64,000 nucleotides of DNA from Armatimonas rosea (GTDB taxonomy: Bacteria; Armatimonadota; Armatimonadia; Armatimonadales; Armatimonadaceae): assembly GCF_014202505.1 (NCBI RefSeq), contig NZ_JACHGW010000002.1, positions 310,001 to 374,000 of the forward strand. The letters run 5' to 3'. Below are positions 15,725 through 23,976 of the stretch, piece after piece (the stretch's first letter is position 1; the number at the start of each line of letters is the position of its first letter). Under the pieces are notes generated by a model. It was not told where the DNA came from. It was given only the letters and a program-made list of their open reading frames with translations, and ran no database searches. Both the position numbers and the translations under genes were made by a program.

Positions 15725-16714
15725 CTAGGTATGTCCATCTGCAAGTTTGGCATCTTTTGCGATATTGACCCAGGTGTGGACATGCGGCGCGCCGCGGAAG
15801 TGCCAGACCAGAGCCGGGCCTTCGAGCCGCCAGATGTCCCAGATGCCGTCGCTCCCCAGGTCGTCTTGTTTGTAGAACGCGAGGTGGATCTTGTCCAGCC
15901 CACCATTGGCCTCAATCGCCTTCATGGCGTCGTTGGCGTCGGAGGGGCGGTAGGGGGAGAGTAGGCTCTGCATGGTCTTCTGCACGAGCTTCTTCTGATC
16001 CTTAGAGAGCTCCCCAATGGCGATTCCCGCAAACTCTCCGGTCTTGCCCTGAAGCTTGATCTGATCCTCGCTGGGCGCGCTGTCTCGGAGTGCCACCGCG
16101 CGCTGCTTACCGTCTAGGGCTTGGAACACGGCGTTGGCTTGCTGTGCCTGCTGCCAGTAGACATTACCTGGGTGGCTGGGGTCTTCGGTGTCCTTGGGGG
16201 CATGGCCGTAGAAGATCGGTCCGCCAAAGGCCGCGTTGGCGTTGGAGTGCCCATCGGCGCGTAGCGTGACATGGCGGCCGGTGAGCACCCACTCAAACTT
16301 GCCACTTTTAGGGTCCCCAAAGAGCGCGACATGGTACTGGTTCAGCCCGCCACCGTCGTGCTTCATCTGCTCTAGAACCCGCGGGTACCACTCGTCGCTG
16401 GTGACACCGCGCAGGATTCCCTCGACCATCTTTTGCTGATCGGCGGTGAAGATCTCGGCGATAGTCGGCTTGACAATGGCCCAGTTGGCTCCCACCATAC
16501 TGCGCTTGGGATGCTCCCAGGGCATGCAGAGCGTCTCGCGCTGCTTGGGGGTCAGGCTCTCAAAGAGTGTCTTGACCAGGGTCTCGGCTTGGGGCGCTTT
16601 GGTAGTCTGTGCCTCGGCGGGGAGGAGCCCCACGCTCGCTCCTCCGAGGGCAATGCCCCCCACGGTTTGCAAAAACTGGCGTCGGCTCACACCATCGCGT
16701 GATAAATCACTCAT
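15725..16714 (-). CDS. DUF3500 family protein, Tat-exported
   Basis: 329 aa from the ATG at 16714, which has GGAGG spaced ideally upstream. An earlier ATG nine codons upstream would mask this site. The N-terminus has a twin-arginine signal (SRRQFLQTVGGIALGGASVG), so the protein is exported folded, probably with a cofactor or metal. The rest matches DUF3500: repeated short helices plus 'FEWVLTGRHVTLRADGHSNA' and 'GPALVWHFRGAPHVHTWV' histidine-rich strands. The function of the family is not established. Its gene is divergent from blaI, sharing a 200-base intergenic region, and is followed immediately by the M24 peptidase. Confidence 0.85.
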   Translation of the reverse strand: MSDLSRDGVSRRQFLQTVGGIALGGASVGLLPAEAQTTKAPQAETLVKTLFESLTPKQRETLCMPWEHPKRSMVGANWAIVKPTIAEIFTADQQKMVEGILRGVTSDEWYPRVLEQMKHDGGGLNQYHVALFGDPKSGKFEWVLTGRHVTLRADGHSNANAAFGGPIFYGHAPKDTEDPSHPGNVYWQQAQQANAVFQALDGKQRAVALRDSAPSEDQIKLQGKTGEFAGIAIGELSKDQKKLVQKTMQSLLSPYRPSDANDAMKAIEANGGLDKIHLAFYKQDDLGSDGIWDIWRLEGPALVWHFRGAPHVHTWVNIAKDAKLADGHT

Positions 16715-16826
16715 TTTTGTTCCTCCCTTTGGAACCCTCACAAAGTGTCAATTCCGCAGGAGGAGCAGGTTCTCCTGCAACAATCATTCGGTTGTAATTT
16801 TTCCACCCCAGACAGCGATAGTTCTC

Positions 16827-16883
16827 TTGACGACGATTGTGGTTATGGGATACACTCTCGTAACCACGTATGTGGTTAACCAC
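16827..16883 (+). promoter_or_regulatory. blaI promoter with candidate BlaI operator palindromes
   Basis: A plausible sigma70 promoter reads TTGACG (16827-16832), 18 bases, TACACT (16851-16856). Four copies of the half-site GTGGTTA/TAACCAC lie on and after it, at 16840-16846, 16861-16867, 16872-16878 and 16877-16883. The last three form two overlapping palindromes: TAACCAC-GTAT-GTGGTTA (16861-16878) and GTGGTTAACCAC (16872-16883). They straddle the expected transcription start, as expected for BlaI/MecI autoregulation. The core differs from the classical TACA/TGTA operator. The interval from 16715 to 16826 also carries the upstream region of the divergent DUF3500 gene; no clear promoter was seen for it. 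Confidence 0.6.
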
Positions 16884-16914
16884 GGATGTCATTACGATAA
16901 GAGAACGAACTACG

Positions 16915-17325
16915 ATGCCAAAACCCACTCTGGGAAACCTGGAGCTTGAGATCCTGCAGCACATCACCGAGCATGCCCCTGTCACGGTTGGGCAGGTCAC
17001 GGAGAGCTTCGCCGTCCCACGCGGATTCACGCGCTCTACCATCAACACCAGTGTCGAGCGGCTCTTTAAGAAAGGCTACCTGACACGCACCGCGGAGCCG
17101 GAGGGCACGGTCTTTCGCTACTCCCCCGCGGTTCCTTCGGAGGAGGTGCTCAGTGGGCTGGTCGAGCGCTTTGTCGAGAACACCCTCGCGGGATCGCTCT
17201 CGCCTTTTGTGGCCTACTTTGCGCGTCGAAAACCTCTCTCCGCCGAAGAGGTAGCCCAGCTACGCTCTTTAGTGGACACTTTGGAAGCGGCAGGAGCCCA
17301 GGATGAATCTGACAAGCCTCAATGA
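16915..17325 (+). CDS. blaI: BlaI/MecI/CopY-family transcriptional repressor
   Basis: 136 aa winged-helix repressor. The family pattern is 'LGNLELEILQHITEHAPVTV', followed by the recognition helix segment 'FTRSTINTSVERLFKKGYLT' and a beta wing. The C-terminal helices (SEEVLSGLVERFVENTLAG) form the dimerisation part. In the classical system an M56 peptidase cleaves this protein to lift repression. The gene for such a peptidase overlaps by 23 bases downstream. The start at 16915 follows the operator palindromes. Confidence 0.92.
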   Translation: MPKPTLGNLELEILQHITEHAPVTVGQVTESFAVPRGFTRSTINTSVERLFKKGYLTRTAEPEGTVFRYSPAVPSEEVLSGLVERFVENTLAGSLSPFVAYFARRKPLSAEEVAQLRSLVDTLEAAGAQDESDKPQ

Positions 17326-19297
17326 GCTGGTCATGCCCTGGGCCGAGGGGATGTTTCGTGCCTGCTGGCAGGGAGCACTCGCCGTGGGGATGGTCTGGTG
17401 CCTCTGTCGGCTCTCTCCCTGCCTGCCTGCCGCAACCCGCGCGCTACTCTGGTGGCTTGTCTGTCTCAAGGCACTTCTTAGCCTCGTCACCACAGGCCCG
17501 CTGAAGCTGGCTGTGCTCCCTGCCGCCCCTGTGCCAAGCGCCGCGACAGCTGTCTTAACGCCGGTTGCCGTACAGGCAGTTTCGGTGAAAGCGCTTCCCC
17601 CCTTTACATCGATATCGCCGAGCAGTTCGATACGCCAGGCTCCCAGCGTGCCTCTTCCTCGCCCCTCACTGTCGAGTATATTATTCGCCCTCTGGTTGAC
17701 CGGCGTGTTGGCCCTACTTGCCCTTGTTGGTCTAGAGCGGCGGGCAGTGCGGCGGCTGGCGGCTCAGGCCCGTCCCTGCGATGCGGTAACACCGCTTCGG
17801 GAGATCGCACGCGCCCTCGGGCTTGCGGCGTCGCCGCCGCTCTTAGTCTCGGAGCGGGCCAATAGCTCGCTCGTGATGGGGCTGTGGCGGCCCAAGGTGG
17901 TGCTGTGCCAAGCGGATCTGCTGCGTCTCACGCAGAGCGAGCTGGGAGCGGTTCTTGCCCACGAGCTGGCCCATATTCGCCGCAGGGATCTTCTGGCGGG
18001 CATGCTTCCCAATCTGGCGCGGCTGGTGTTCTTCTTCGACCCGTTTGTCTGGCTCGCCTGCCGTGAGTACGATCTAGCACGAGAGGCCGCCTGCGATGCC
18101 GAGGCACTGCGAGTTAGTGGCATGGCACCGGCGGACTACGGGCGCCTCTTGCTCAAGCTGAGCCTGCCCTCGCCGCCGCTCACCCCGACCGCGGGCATAG
18201 TGACTCTCGGCGTCGCATCCCCCGATAGCCTGCTTCTCCGCCGCCGCCTTGAGGGGCTCCGCCGAAGTGGGGGGCTGCCGCGCGGCGGGGCTAGCCTTGT
18301 TCTTCTCGTCACTCTGGGAGCCCTGAGCCTCCATCCCATCCGAGGGAGCGCACGGCCCGCTGCCGCGCGCCACGAAGTGCCGGTCGCAAAGCCTCTCGCT
18401 CCCCCTGCTATCGTCTCGGCTGGCCTGCCAGCCGTGACTCTCCCCAACCTGGTTTTCACGAAAGGAACTGACACAATGTTTACACGCTTCATGGAACAGA
18501 AACCGCTGACTCGTCCCATTGGGCAGAAGCCCAAGCTATCCGCTGCCCTAGCGACAGCCTCTCTCGCCCTAGTCTCCGCTCCCGCACTCCTCGCCCCGGC
18601 TCCCACGGCGGCCCAGACCCCTCCTCCCGCACCGGCGGTCCCCGCGGAGCCTGCCACATCCACGGCACCTGTCGTCCCTGTTGTCCAAGCGGGGCGCTAC
18701 CAGTACACGCTACGGATGGGCAGCTCGTACTCGACACATACCCAAGAGAGGAGGGTCGCTAGCGCCCAGCGCGAGCTGGCAAAGGCGCAACCCGGAGACT
18801 GCCTCGTAGTAGATCGTGACGGCAAGCGCTACCTCATCACCGACCCTGAGACCCTGCGCAAGCTCCAAGACAACGATGCGCCGATGGAGGAGCTGGGCAA
18901 GCAAATGGAGGCCAAGGGGAAAGAGATGGAGCTAAGCAGCAAGCCCATGGAAGCGCTGGGCAAGCAGATGGAAGCCTTTGGCAAGCAAATGGAGGGAAAA
19001 GGACAGGAGCTGGAGGCGCTGGGCAAGCAGCTAGAGGGCGCGTCTGAGACAGAGCGACAGAGCATCCTCGAGAAGATGCAAGCGCGCCAGCAAGAGATGA
19101 AAGCTCCCGCTGAGGAGATGAGACAACTAGGAAAGAAAATGAGAGAGCACGGAGATAAGATGCGCGGGCCAGGCAACGAGATGCGCGAGCTGGGCCAGAA
19201 GATGCGCGTGGCAGCCAAGGAAGCCAATGAGCGCATGGTAACCCTCCTCGACACGGCATTCAAGAACAACCTCGCAGTCGAGCAGAAAGGCTCCTAG
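17303..19297 (+). CDS. M56 (BlaR1/MecR1-like) membrane metallopeptidase fused to a heptad-repeat secreted domain
   Basis: 664 aa. The ATG at 17303 lies inside the end of blaI with GGAG upstream. Residues 1-390 are an M56 peptidase: membrane helices near 17-60 and 125-145, zinc motif HELAH (220-224), third ligand region 'LAREAACDAEAL', and a last helix near 'LVLLVTLGALSL'. There is no penicillin-binding sensor domain. From residue 392 (MFTRFMEQ) the sequence looks like a separate exported protein. It has a good ribosome binding site (GAAAGGAA) just before the ATG at 18476 and its own signal-peptide-like segment (LSAALATASLALVSAPALLA). Residues about 527-655 consist of heptads such as MEALGKQ and MRELGQK. 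Both full-length and internally started products are possible. The sensor function is inferred. Confidence 0.85.
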   Translation: MNLTSLNELVMPWAEGMFRACWQGALAVGMVWCLCRLSPCLPAATRALLWWLVCLKALLSLVTTGPLKLAVLPAAPVPSAATAVLTPVAVQAVSVKALPPFTSISPSSSIRQAPSVPLPRPSLSSILFALWLTGVLALLALVGLERRAVRRLAAQARPCDAVTPLREIARALGLAASPPLLVSERANSSLVMGLWRPKVVLCQADLLRLTQSELGAVLAHELAHIRRRDLLAGMLPNLARLVFFFDPFVWLACREYDLAREAACDAEALRVSGMAPADYGRLLLKLSLPSPPLTPTAGIVTLGVASPDSLLLRRRLEGLRRSGGLPRGGASLVLLVTLGALSLHPIRGSARPAAARHEVPVAKPLAPPAIVSAGLPAVTLPNLVFTKGTDTMFTRFMEQKPLTRPIGQKPKLSAALATASLALVSAPALLAPAPTAAQTPPPAPAVPAEPATSTAPVVPVVQAGRYQYTLRMGSSYSTHTQERRVASAQRELAKAQPGDCLVVDRDGKRYLITDPETLRKLQDNDAPMEELGKQMEAKGKEMELSSKPMEALGKQMEAFGKQMEGKGQELEALGKQLEGASETERQSILEKMQARQQEMKAPAEEMRQLGKKMREHGDKMRGPGNEMRELGQKMRVAAKEANERMVTLLDTAFKNNLAVEQKGS

Positions 19298-19311
19298 TCA
19301 ACACGGTCACG

Positions 19312-19341
19312 GGGACGAGCACGCAGGGTTGCGCTCGTCCC
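19312..19341 (+). terminator. Hairpin after the BlaI-M56 operon
   Basis: GGGACGAGC (19312-19320) pairs with GCTCGTCCC (19333-19341). A third copy of the half (gactcgtccc) follows 20 bases later. There is no T-run, so this is a weak or atypical terminator. Nothing else was seen in the 94-base gap apart from a poor TAGAAC box 7 bases before the next ATG. Confidence 0.4.
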
Positions 19342-19391
19342 TAATCGGTGTAAGAGGCGCGACTCGTCCCAAATCAGGTAGAACGTAAGGC

Positions 19392-20069
19392 ATGAGCAAG
19401 CAAATTTCCACCCTCTATCTGACCGGTGCTAACAACCATGACTGGGAGCGGACCGGTCCGTTTCTGCGCGATGTTCTCTCGGCCTCAGGCGACTTTGCGG
19501 TCACCTACGCCGAAGACGCATCCACGGCGCTGGAGGCCGATTTGGCGCGCTTTGACCTGCTCTTTCTCGACTACAACGGCCCGCTCTGGAGCGAGGCGGC
19601 GCAGGCAAACTTTTTACAGGCCGTCAAGAGCGGCAAGGGCGTTGTGGTCTTGCACGCCGCCGACAATGCGTTTCCGGGCTGGGTGGAGTACGAAAAGCTG
19701 GTTGGCTTGATGTGGCGCGAGGGCACGGGGCATGGAAAGTTCCATGCGTTCACCGTCACGATCCAAAACGCGGAGCACCCGATCACGGCAGGCCTGACGG
19801 ACTTTGTGACGGAGGATGAGCTCTACCATAGGCTCGTTCCGATGCACGGGACGCCGGTGGAGGTGCTCGCCAGCGCGTACTCGTCGCCCGAGAGCGGCGG
19901 CACGGGTGAGCTTGAGCCCATGCTCATGACCACCCACTACGGCGCGGGACGGGTGTTTCACACGGCGCTCGGGCATGTCTGGAAAGGCTCGTCGCTGGCG
20001 GCGGTTGAGAATGCGGCCTTCCAAGAGACCCTCCTGCGTGGTGCCCGCTGGGCTGCAGAGAAGCACTAG
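19392..20069 (+). CDS. ThuA-like domain protein
   Basis: 225 aa class-I glutamine-amidotransferase-like fold of the trehalose-utilisation (ThuA) family. Typical blocks are 'LTGANNHDWERTGPFLRDVL', 'DLLFLDYNGPLW', 'GVVVLHAADNAFPGW' and 'PMLMTTHYGAGRVFHTALGH' (quoted in part). The catalytic Cys of true amidotransferases is absent, as usual here. ThuA-like proteins are associated with sugar or glycoside metabolism and often accompany Gfo/Idh oxidoreductases. No signal peptide. It is followed after 2 bases by the LamG gene, so the two are an operon. Confidence 0.88.
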   Translation: MSKQISTLYLTGANNHDWERTGPFLRDVLSASGDFAVTYAEDASTALEADLARFDLLFLDYNGPLWSEAAQANFLQAVKSGKGVVVLHAADNAFPGWVEYEKLVGLMWREGTGHGKFHAFTVTIQNAEHPITAGLTDFVTEDELYHRLVPMHGTPVEVLASAYSSPESGGTGELEPMLMTTHYGAGRVFHTALGHVWKGSSLAAVENAAFQETLLRGARWAAEKH

Positions 20070-20071
20070 AC

Positions 20072-21187
20072 ATGGATCGTGTTGCGACTGTTACCCACCT
20101 CAAAGGCTGTGTGGCCTTCTGGGACTTTGTCAAGCGCGAACAGGGCGGGACCCAGCGCTTTGTCTCCCATGTCCACCCCTACGCCCTCGATGCGGGCAAC
20201 TATATCAAGGACTACTGGGGCGAGGGGCGCGACGCTACCTACGCGGACTTCCCGCTCTTGGGGCGTGGGCCGTTTGGTGAGGCCGTGCGGATTCGCAAAG
20301 AAGACGACCCGAGCTTCCGCCCGTTTCTCTTTGTGCCCCGCGCGCGGCTCCACGACACACCGCTGGATATCAAGGGCGCGGGAAAGTCCGTCACGGTCGT
20401 GGTCTGGGCGATCCGGGAGAGCGGCAACCACGCGCTCGCCGGGATCTGGCATGAGGGCACCGATCTTAAGCAGGACACCACCACGGGGATTCAGAGAGTG
20501 GAGAAGGGGCAGCGGCAGTACGCGCTCTTTGCCGGGCTCAACAAAGAGGGCTCGGCGTGTGGGCATGTCTCGGAGAACGGGGGGAGCTCGTTTCTGTGCC
20601 GCTACGCGCTGCACAAGTGCAACTCCGCCGCCGTCTCGCCCACGGTGCCCGCCGACTCACCCGCCGACGTGCTCGACCGCTCGTGGCAGTGCTTTGCCAT
20701 GACCTTCGACCACAAAAAACACGAGCTGACCGGCTGGCTCAACGGGGTCTCCGGCGAGCGCTGGCTGGAGAATCCGCAAAAAGACACCCTGCTCTCGTTT
20801 GCCGCCAATGCCTGGAAGCAGGGCCACGCGCCCGGCACCGACCCCAGCTTTCCCCCCGATCAGTACTACACGCCGCCCGAGAAGAAGCCGCGCCGTGTCA
20901 CCCCGCTCGAAGGCTCCGCTGAGCTACACGAGTTCGGCTACACCCGTGTCAAAGTCACGCGGCAGACGCGCGAGCTGGCGGCGCTGCGGCTCAATCCCTG
21001 GTGGTACCCGCACGGCATCTACACGCCCAAAGACGCCACCAGCGGCGGACCGTTCACGATCGGGCGCGTCATCCACAGCTCCCGCGGTGTTGGCTTCACC
21101 GGCTGGATCGGGGGCGTCGCGGTCTTCAACCGTGCCCTCTCAGAGCGAGAGTTGCTGACCCTATCGGCGCTCCGAGCGTCTTCTTAG
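20072..21187 (+). CDS. LamG/concanavalin-like domain protein
   Basis: 371 aa, no signal peptide or enzyme motif. The C-terminal end (VGFTGWIGGVAVFNRALSERE quoted in part, with LLTLSA) is the classical last strand of a LamG/laminin-G-like jelly roll, and the early 'GCVAFWDF' is the usual first strand. An extended insertion of Pro-rich loops separates the halves. The likely role is carbohydrate or protein binding. It is the second gene of the ThuA operon. A partial second copy of its 3' end lies 0.9 kb downstream. Confidence 0.78.
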   Translation: MDRVATVTHLKGCVAFWDFVKREQGGTQRFVSHVHPYALDAGNYIKDYWGEGRDATYADFPLLGRGPFGEAVRIRKEDDPSFRPFLFVPRARLHDTPLDIKGAGKSVTVVVWAIRESGNHALAGIWHEGTDLKQDTTTGIQRVEKGQRQYALFAGLNKEGSACGHVSENGGSSFLCRYALHKCNSAAVSPTVPADSPADVLDRSWQCFAMTFDHKKHELTGWLNGVSGERWLENPQKDTLLSFAANAWKQGHAPGTDPSFPPDQYYTPPEKKPRRVTPLEGSAELHEFGYTRVKVTRQTRELAALRLNPWWYPHGIYTPKDATSGGPFTIGRVIHSSRGVGFTGWIGGVAVFNRALSERELLTLSALRASS

Positions 21188-21349
21188 ATAGTGTCTTGGT
21201 CAAGCATGGTTGGGGCCATCCTAATTGGGGTAAACTGTTGCTGAACTTAAACTACTCTACATCGGGGATACTCCGCTTAACGGCCGCACGACTCGGACAG
21301 ACACCGTCGTCGAAGGGGAGTAAACAGTGTATAGGAAAGATTGAAAAGT

Positions 21350-22093
21350 ATGAAAATGTTTCGAAGAATACTGCTCGTAGCGGTATCAGTACTTATAATG
21401 GGATGCGGCCCCGGCAAAATCCCTAGTGAGGCTAACCTAACTATAGACAAGAGTAGCATTACTGCTGTCATTGATGAAGGGGTATGCTCAGGATTAAAAG
21501 AGATAGGAGAGTTCACGATCACAAACAACAATCCTGGTTCATCCACTTACACTATATATAAAAGCGACAACTTCACGACTGAAAGCGATTCTATTATAGT
21601 ACCAGCCAACGACATCCGCAAGGTAAAAGTGTTTTTTAATTGCAAAGACCCATTGCCCGCAACTAAACAAATTATCAAAGTCGAAATCAGTACTGTTGTT
21701 AACAGCAACCTGCGTTTTACATCCACGGATATTGCGGTGTCGGTAACTGCCGGTCCTAGCGCGGTTGCGATTAGCTTGGATAAAACGAGGATTGATGCTC
21801 TCTTCGTCGATGCTGCCTGCCCACAGACGATGGGGACATTTACCATTACAAATAACAACAAAGGGAGTGTCAAATACACACTGGCACCAAGCACCAACTT
21901 CACGGTCAGTACGTCCAGCTTTACTCTGGCTCAGGGGGCTACGAAGACCATCACGGTTCAGTACGACTGTGTCGTTGAGCCGCCGCTCAAACAGAGTATC
22001 GGAATCACCGCGACGGCACCGAGTGGCAGCACCACTCTGAAGGGAACCGCAACCGCCTCCGTGGAAGTCGATCTGAAGTCGGATCTGCTGTAG
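21350..22093 (+). CDS. AT-rich lipoprotein with two Ig-like repeats, unrecognised
   Basis: 247 aa from the ATG at 21350, with AGGAAAG 10 bases upstream. The signal peptide ends in a lipobox (LIMGC), so it should be anchored in a membrane. The body is two repeats of about 105 aa. Each begins with a strand like 'IDKSSITAVIDEGVCSGLK' or 'LDKTRIDALFVDAACPQ', then 'GEFTITNNN' or 'GTFTITNNN', and ends with 'V.V.(F/Y)(N/D)C'. Two cysteines are conserved per repeat. It resembles BACON/Ig-like adhesion modules. Codon use is visibly AT-richer than all neighbours, a sign of horizontal origin. The 162 bases before it are also AT-rich and hold no gene. It separates the LamG gene from a broken LamG copy. 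Confidence 0.72.
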   Translation: MKMFRRILLVAVSVLIMGCGPGKIPSEANLTIDKSSITAVIDEGVCSGLKEIGEFTITNNNPGSSTYTIYKSDNFTTESDSIIVPANDIRKVKVFFNCKDPLPATKQIIKVEISTVVNSNLRFTSTDIAVSVTAGPSAVAISLDKTRIDALFVDAACPQTMGTFTITNNNKGSVKYTLAPSTNFTVSTSSFTLAQGATKTITVQYDCVVEPPLKQSIGITATAPSGSTTLKGTATASVEVDLKSDLL

Positions 22094-22094
22094 C

Positions 22095-22193
22095 GTCGGC
22101 TTCACCGGCTGGATTGGGGGAGTGGCGGTTTTTAATCGCGCGCTGAGCGAAAAAGAGCTGCTTGTCTTGTCGGCACTACGAGTAGTGTCCTAG
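22095..22193 (+). pseudogene. Remnant of a second LamG gene (3' end only)
   Basis: Directly after the lipoprotein stop, a 33-codon open stretch including its stop encodes 28 of 32 residues identical to the last 32 residues of the LamG gene ending at 21187 (GWIGGVAVFNRALSEKELLV here). Nucleotide differences are mostly synonymous, so the copies separated long ago. There is no start codon or upstream part. The gap 22194-22329 holds two tiny hairpins (CTCAC-gccc-GTGAG; ACCCG...CGGGT) and the ribosome binding site of the next gene. Confidence 0.8.
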
Positions 22194-22329
22194 CAGTCCT
22201 GTTCGCTGGACTTGTCGAGGCGGGGGATGCTCTACCCACTCACGCCCGTGAGGAGCTTTTCACACTAGCTACCCGGTGCGCTTCGGGTAAAATCCGCCCC
22301 GAGCCACTATCGTAAGGAACGGAGCGACG

Positions 22330-23976
22330 ATGAACTACACACAGCAACTCTCACGGATAGAGCGGGCGATTGCCGGGCTTCACAAACAGTACGACCCGAC
22401 CGAGCGCATGCTCAAGGTACCGTTTTCCTCGCCGGGCTACCACACCACGCTCAAGGGCGGGATGGTCCACCCCAACAAGCAGTCCCTGGAGTACGCCCTG
22501 GCGCTACTGGACACGGAGAAGCCCGAGTGGATCGAGCGCGGAAAGGCGATCCTGGAGCGCGTGGTCGGGCTTCAGGATACCAACCCGGCCAGCAAGACCT
22601 TCGGGATCTGGTCGTGGTTTCTGGAAGAGCCGCTCTCGCAGATGAGCCCGCCGGACTACAACTGGGCCGACTTCTGCGGTGTCTCGCTCCTGCAGGTCGT
22701 GCGGGTACACCGGGAGAAGCTCAGCCCGGAGCTGCGACGCGCGGTCGAGGCGGCGATCCTCAACGCCTGCCGCTCCATTGTCAAGCGCAACGTCTCCCCT
22801 AGCTACACCAATATCGCTGTCATGGATGCCTATGTCACCCTCATGACCGGAGAGCTGCTCCAGCGCCCCGAGCTCCTGAGCGATGGCCTGGCGCGGCTGG
22901 GACGCTTTGCCAAGTACACCCAGGACAACGGGGCCTTTGAGGAGTACAACAGCCCCACCTACACGATCGTGGCGCTATCCGAGCTCTCCCGGGTGGCAGG
23001 CCATATAAAAGATCCCCGTGCGCTTGCCCTGGTGCAGCCGCTCGTCTACAAAGCCTGGGAAGAGTTCGCGGGCCACTTCCACGCCCCGACCCGACAGTGG
23101 GCCGGGCCGCACAGCCGCGCCTACGCCTCGCTCTTGAGCAACCAAGCACTCAGTGTCATCCAGCGCGGCACGCAGAACCGGGTGAGCTTCGGGGTGGAGT
23201 ACTTCGACCGTGAGGAGCCACATGTCCCGCTGGTCTGTCCGCGTGCCCTGGAGCCGCTCTTTGGCCCGCTCAGCCAGCCGCGGACGGTCACCGAGACCTT
23301 TATCAAGCGGGTGAACCGGGTCGGGACCACCTACCTGCACCCCGACTACGCGCTCGGGACGGTCAACCAGGAAGATCTCTGGAACCAGCGCCGCGCCCTC
23401 TTGCTGTACTTCGGGGACGCCAAGACACCCGGCTACGCCCACCTGCGCTTTTTAAAGAACGGCTATGATTTCTCGTCGGCGATCTTGACAACGAAGCAGC
23501 GCGAGGGGCTCGTGGTTGGCGCGGTGACGTTTATCACCAACGGCGGCGACACCCATATCTCGCTGGATAAAGTTAAGAACGCCACGATCAAGGCCAAGGA
23601 CCTGCGCCTGCGCCTAGAGCTAGGAGGACCCGCCGCGAAGGCAGTGACGATCGCTCAGACGATAGGGAAAAATGCTGCCACCCTCACGCTCCCTACCTTT
23701 CAGCTACGCTTTATCACGGCGATGGCCCAGTTTGGCGAGTTCGAGGGCAAGCTCGTGATTGGCGGTGACGACACGCGGAAGTGGGTGGATATCGTCCTCT
23801 ACGAGGGTGACGAGAGAGAGTTCAACCTCGCTGCTCTGGACCAGGCACTGCTCGCGTTTACGCTACGGGTGGGAACGCAGGGCTCGTTCCAGGGCCAAGG
23901 CAGTGCGGGCTCCTACACGCTCTCGTCGCAGGGGCTCAGTATCACCGTTCCCACCAAGCCTGGGCCGCGCAAGTGA
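22330..23976 (+). CDS. Putative alpha/alpha-toroid protein (polysaccharide-lyase/heparinase-like), unassigned
   Basis: 548 aa, start supported by AAGGAACGGAG upstream. I do not recognise a precise family. The N-terminal 300 residues are helical with repeated aromatic-rich turns (IWSWFLEEPLSQMSPPDYNW; FEEYNSPTYTIVALSELSRV), like the (alpha/alpha)6 toroids of alginate lyases and heparinases. The last 200 residues are predicted beta strands, as in the C-terminal sandwich of such enzymes. Histidine, tyrosine and asparagine residues that could be catalytic are present (GPHSRAYASLLSN). No signal peptide. Its stop overlaps the GTG start of the kinase gene by 4 bases, so the two are co-translated. 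Confidence 0.6.
   Translation: MNYTQQLSRIERAIAGLHKQYDPTERMLKVPFSSPGYHTTLKGGMVHPNKQSLEYALALLDTEKPEWIERGKAILERVVGLQDTNPASKTFGIWSWFLEEPLSQMSPPDYNWADFCGVSLLQVVRVHREKLSPELRRAVEAAILNACRSIVKRNVSPSYTNIAVMDAYVTLMTGELLQRPELLSDGLARLGRFAKYTQDNGAFEEYNSPTYTIVALSELSRVAGHIKDPRALALVQPLVYKAWEEFAGHFHAPTRQWAGPHSRAYASLLSNQALSVIQRGTQNRVSFGVEYFDREEPHVPLVCPRALEPLFGPLSQPRTVTETFIKRVNRVGTTYLHPDYALGTVNQEDLWNQRRALLLYFGDAKTPGYAHLRFLKNGYDFSSAILTTKQREGLVVGAVTFITNGGDTHISLDKVKNATIKAKDLRLRLELGGPAAKAVTIAQTIGKNAATLTLPTFQLRFITAMAQFGEFEGKLVIGGDDTRKWVDIVLYEGDEREFNLAALDQALLAFTLRVGTQGSFQGQGSAGSYTLSSQGLSITVPTKPGPRK

Noticed and set aside
18880-19270. DNA-level tandem repeat or CRISPR-like array in the M56 gene
   Set aside because: The periodicity is at protein level (heptads) with divergent codons; there are no spacers and no cas genes.
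21188-22193. An insertion sequence or transposon with target-site duplication around the lipoprotein
   Set aside because: No transposase or terminal inverted repeats were seen, and the duplicated LamG ends are too different to be a target duplication.
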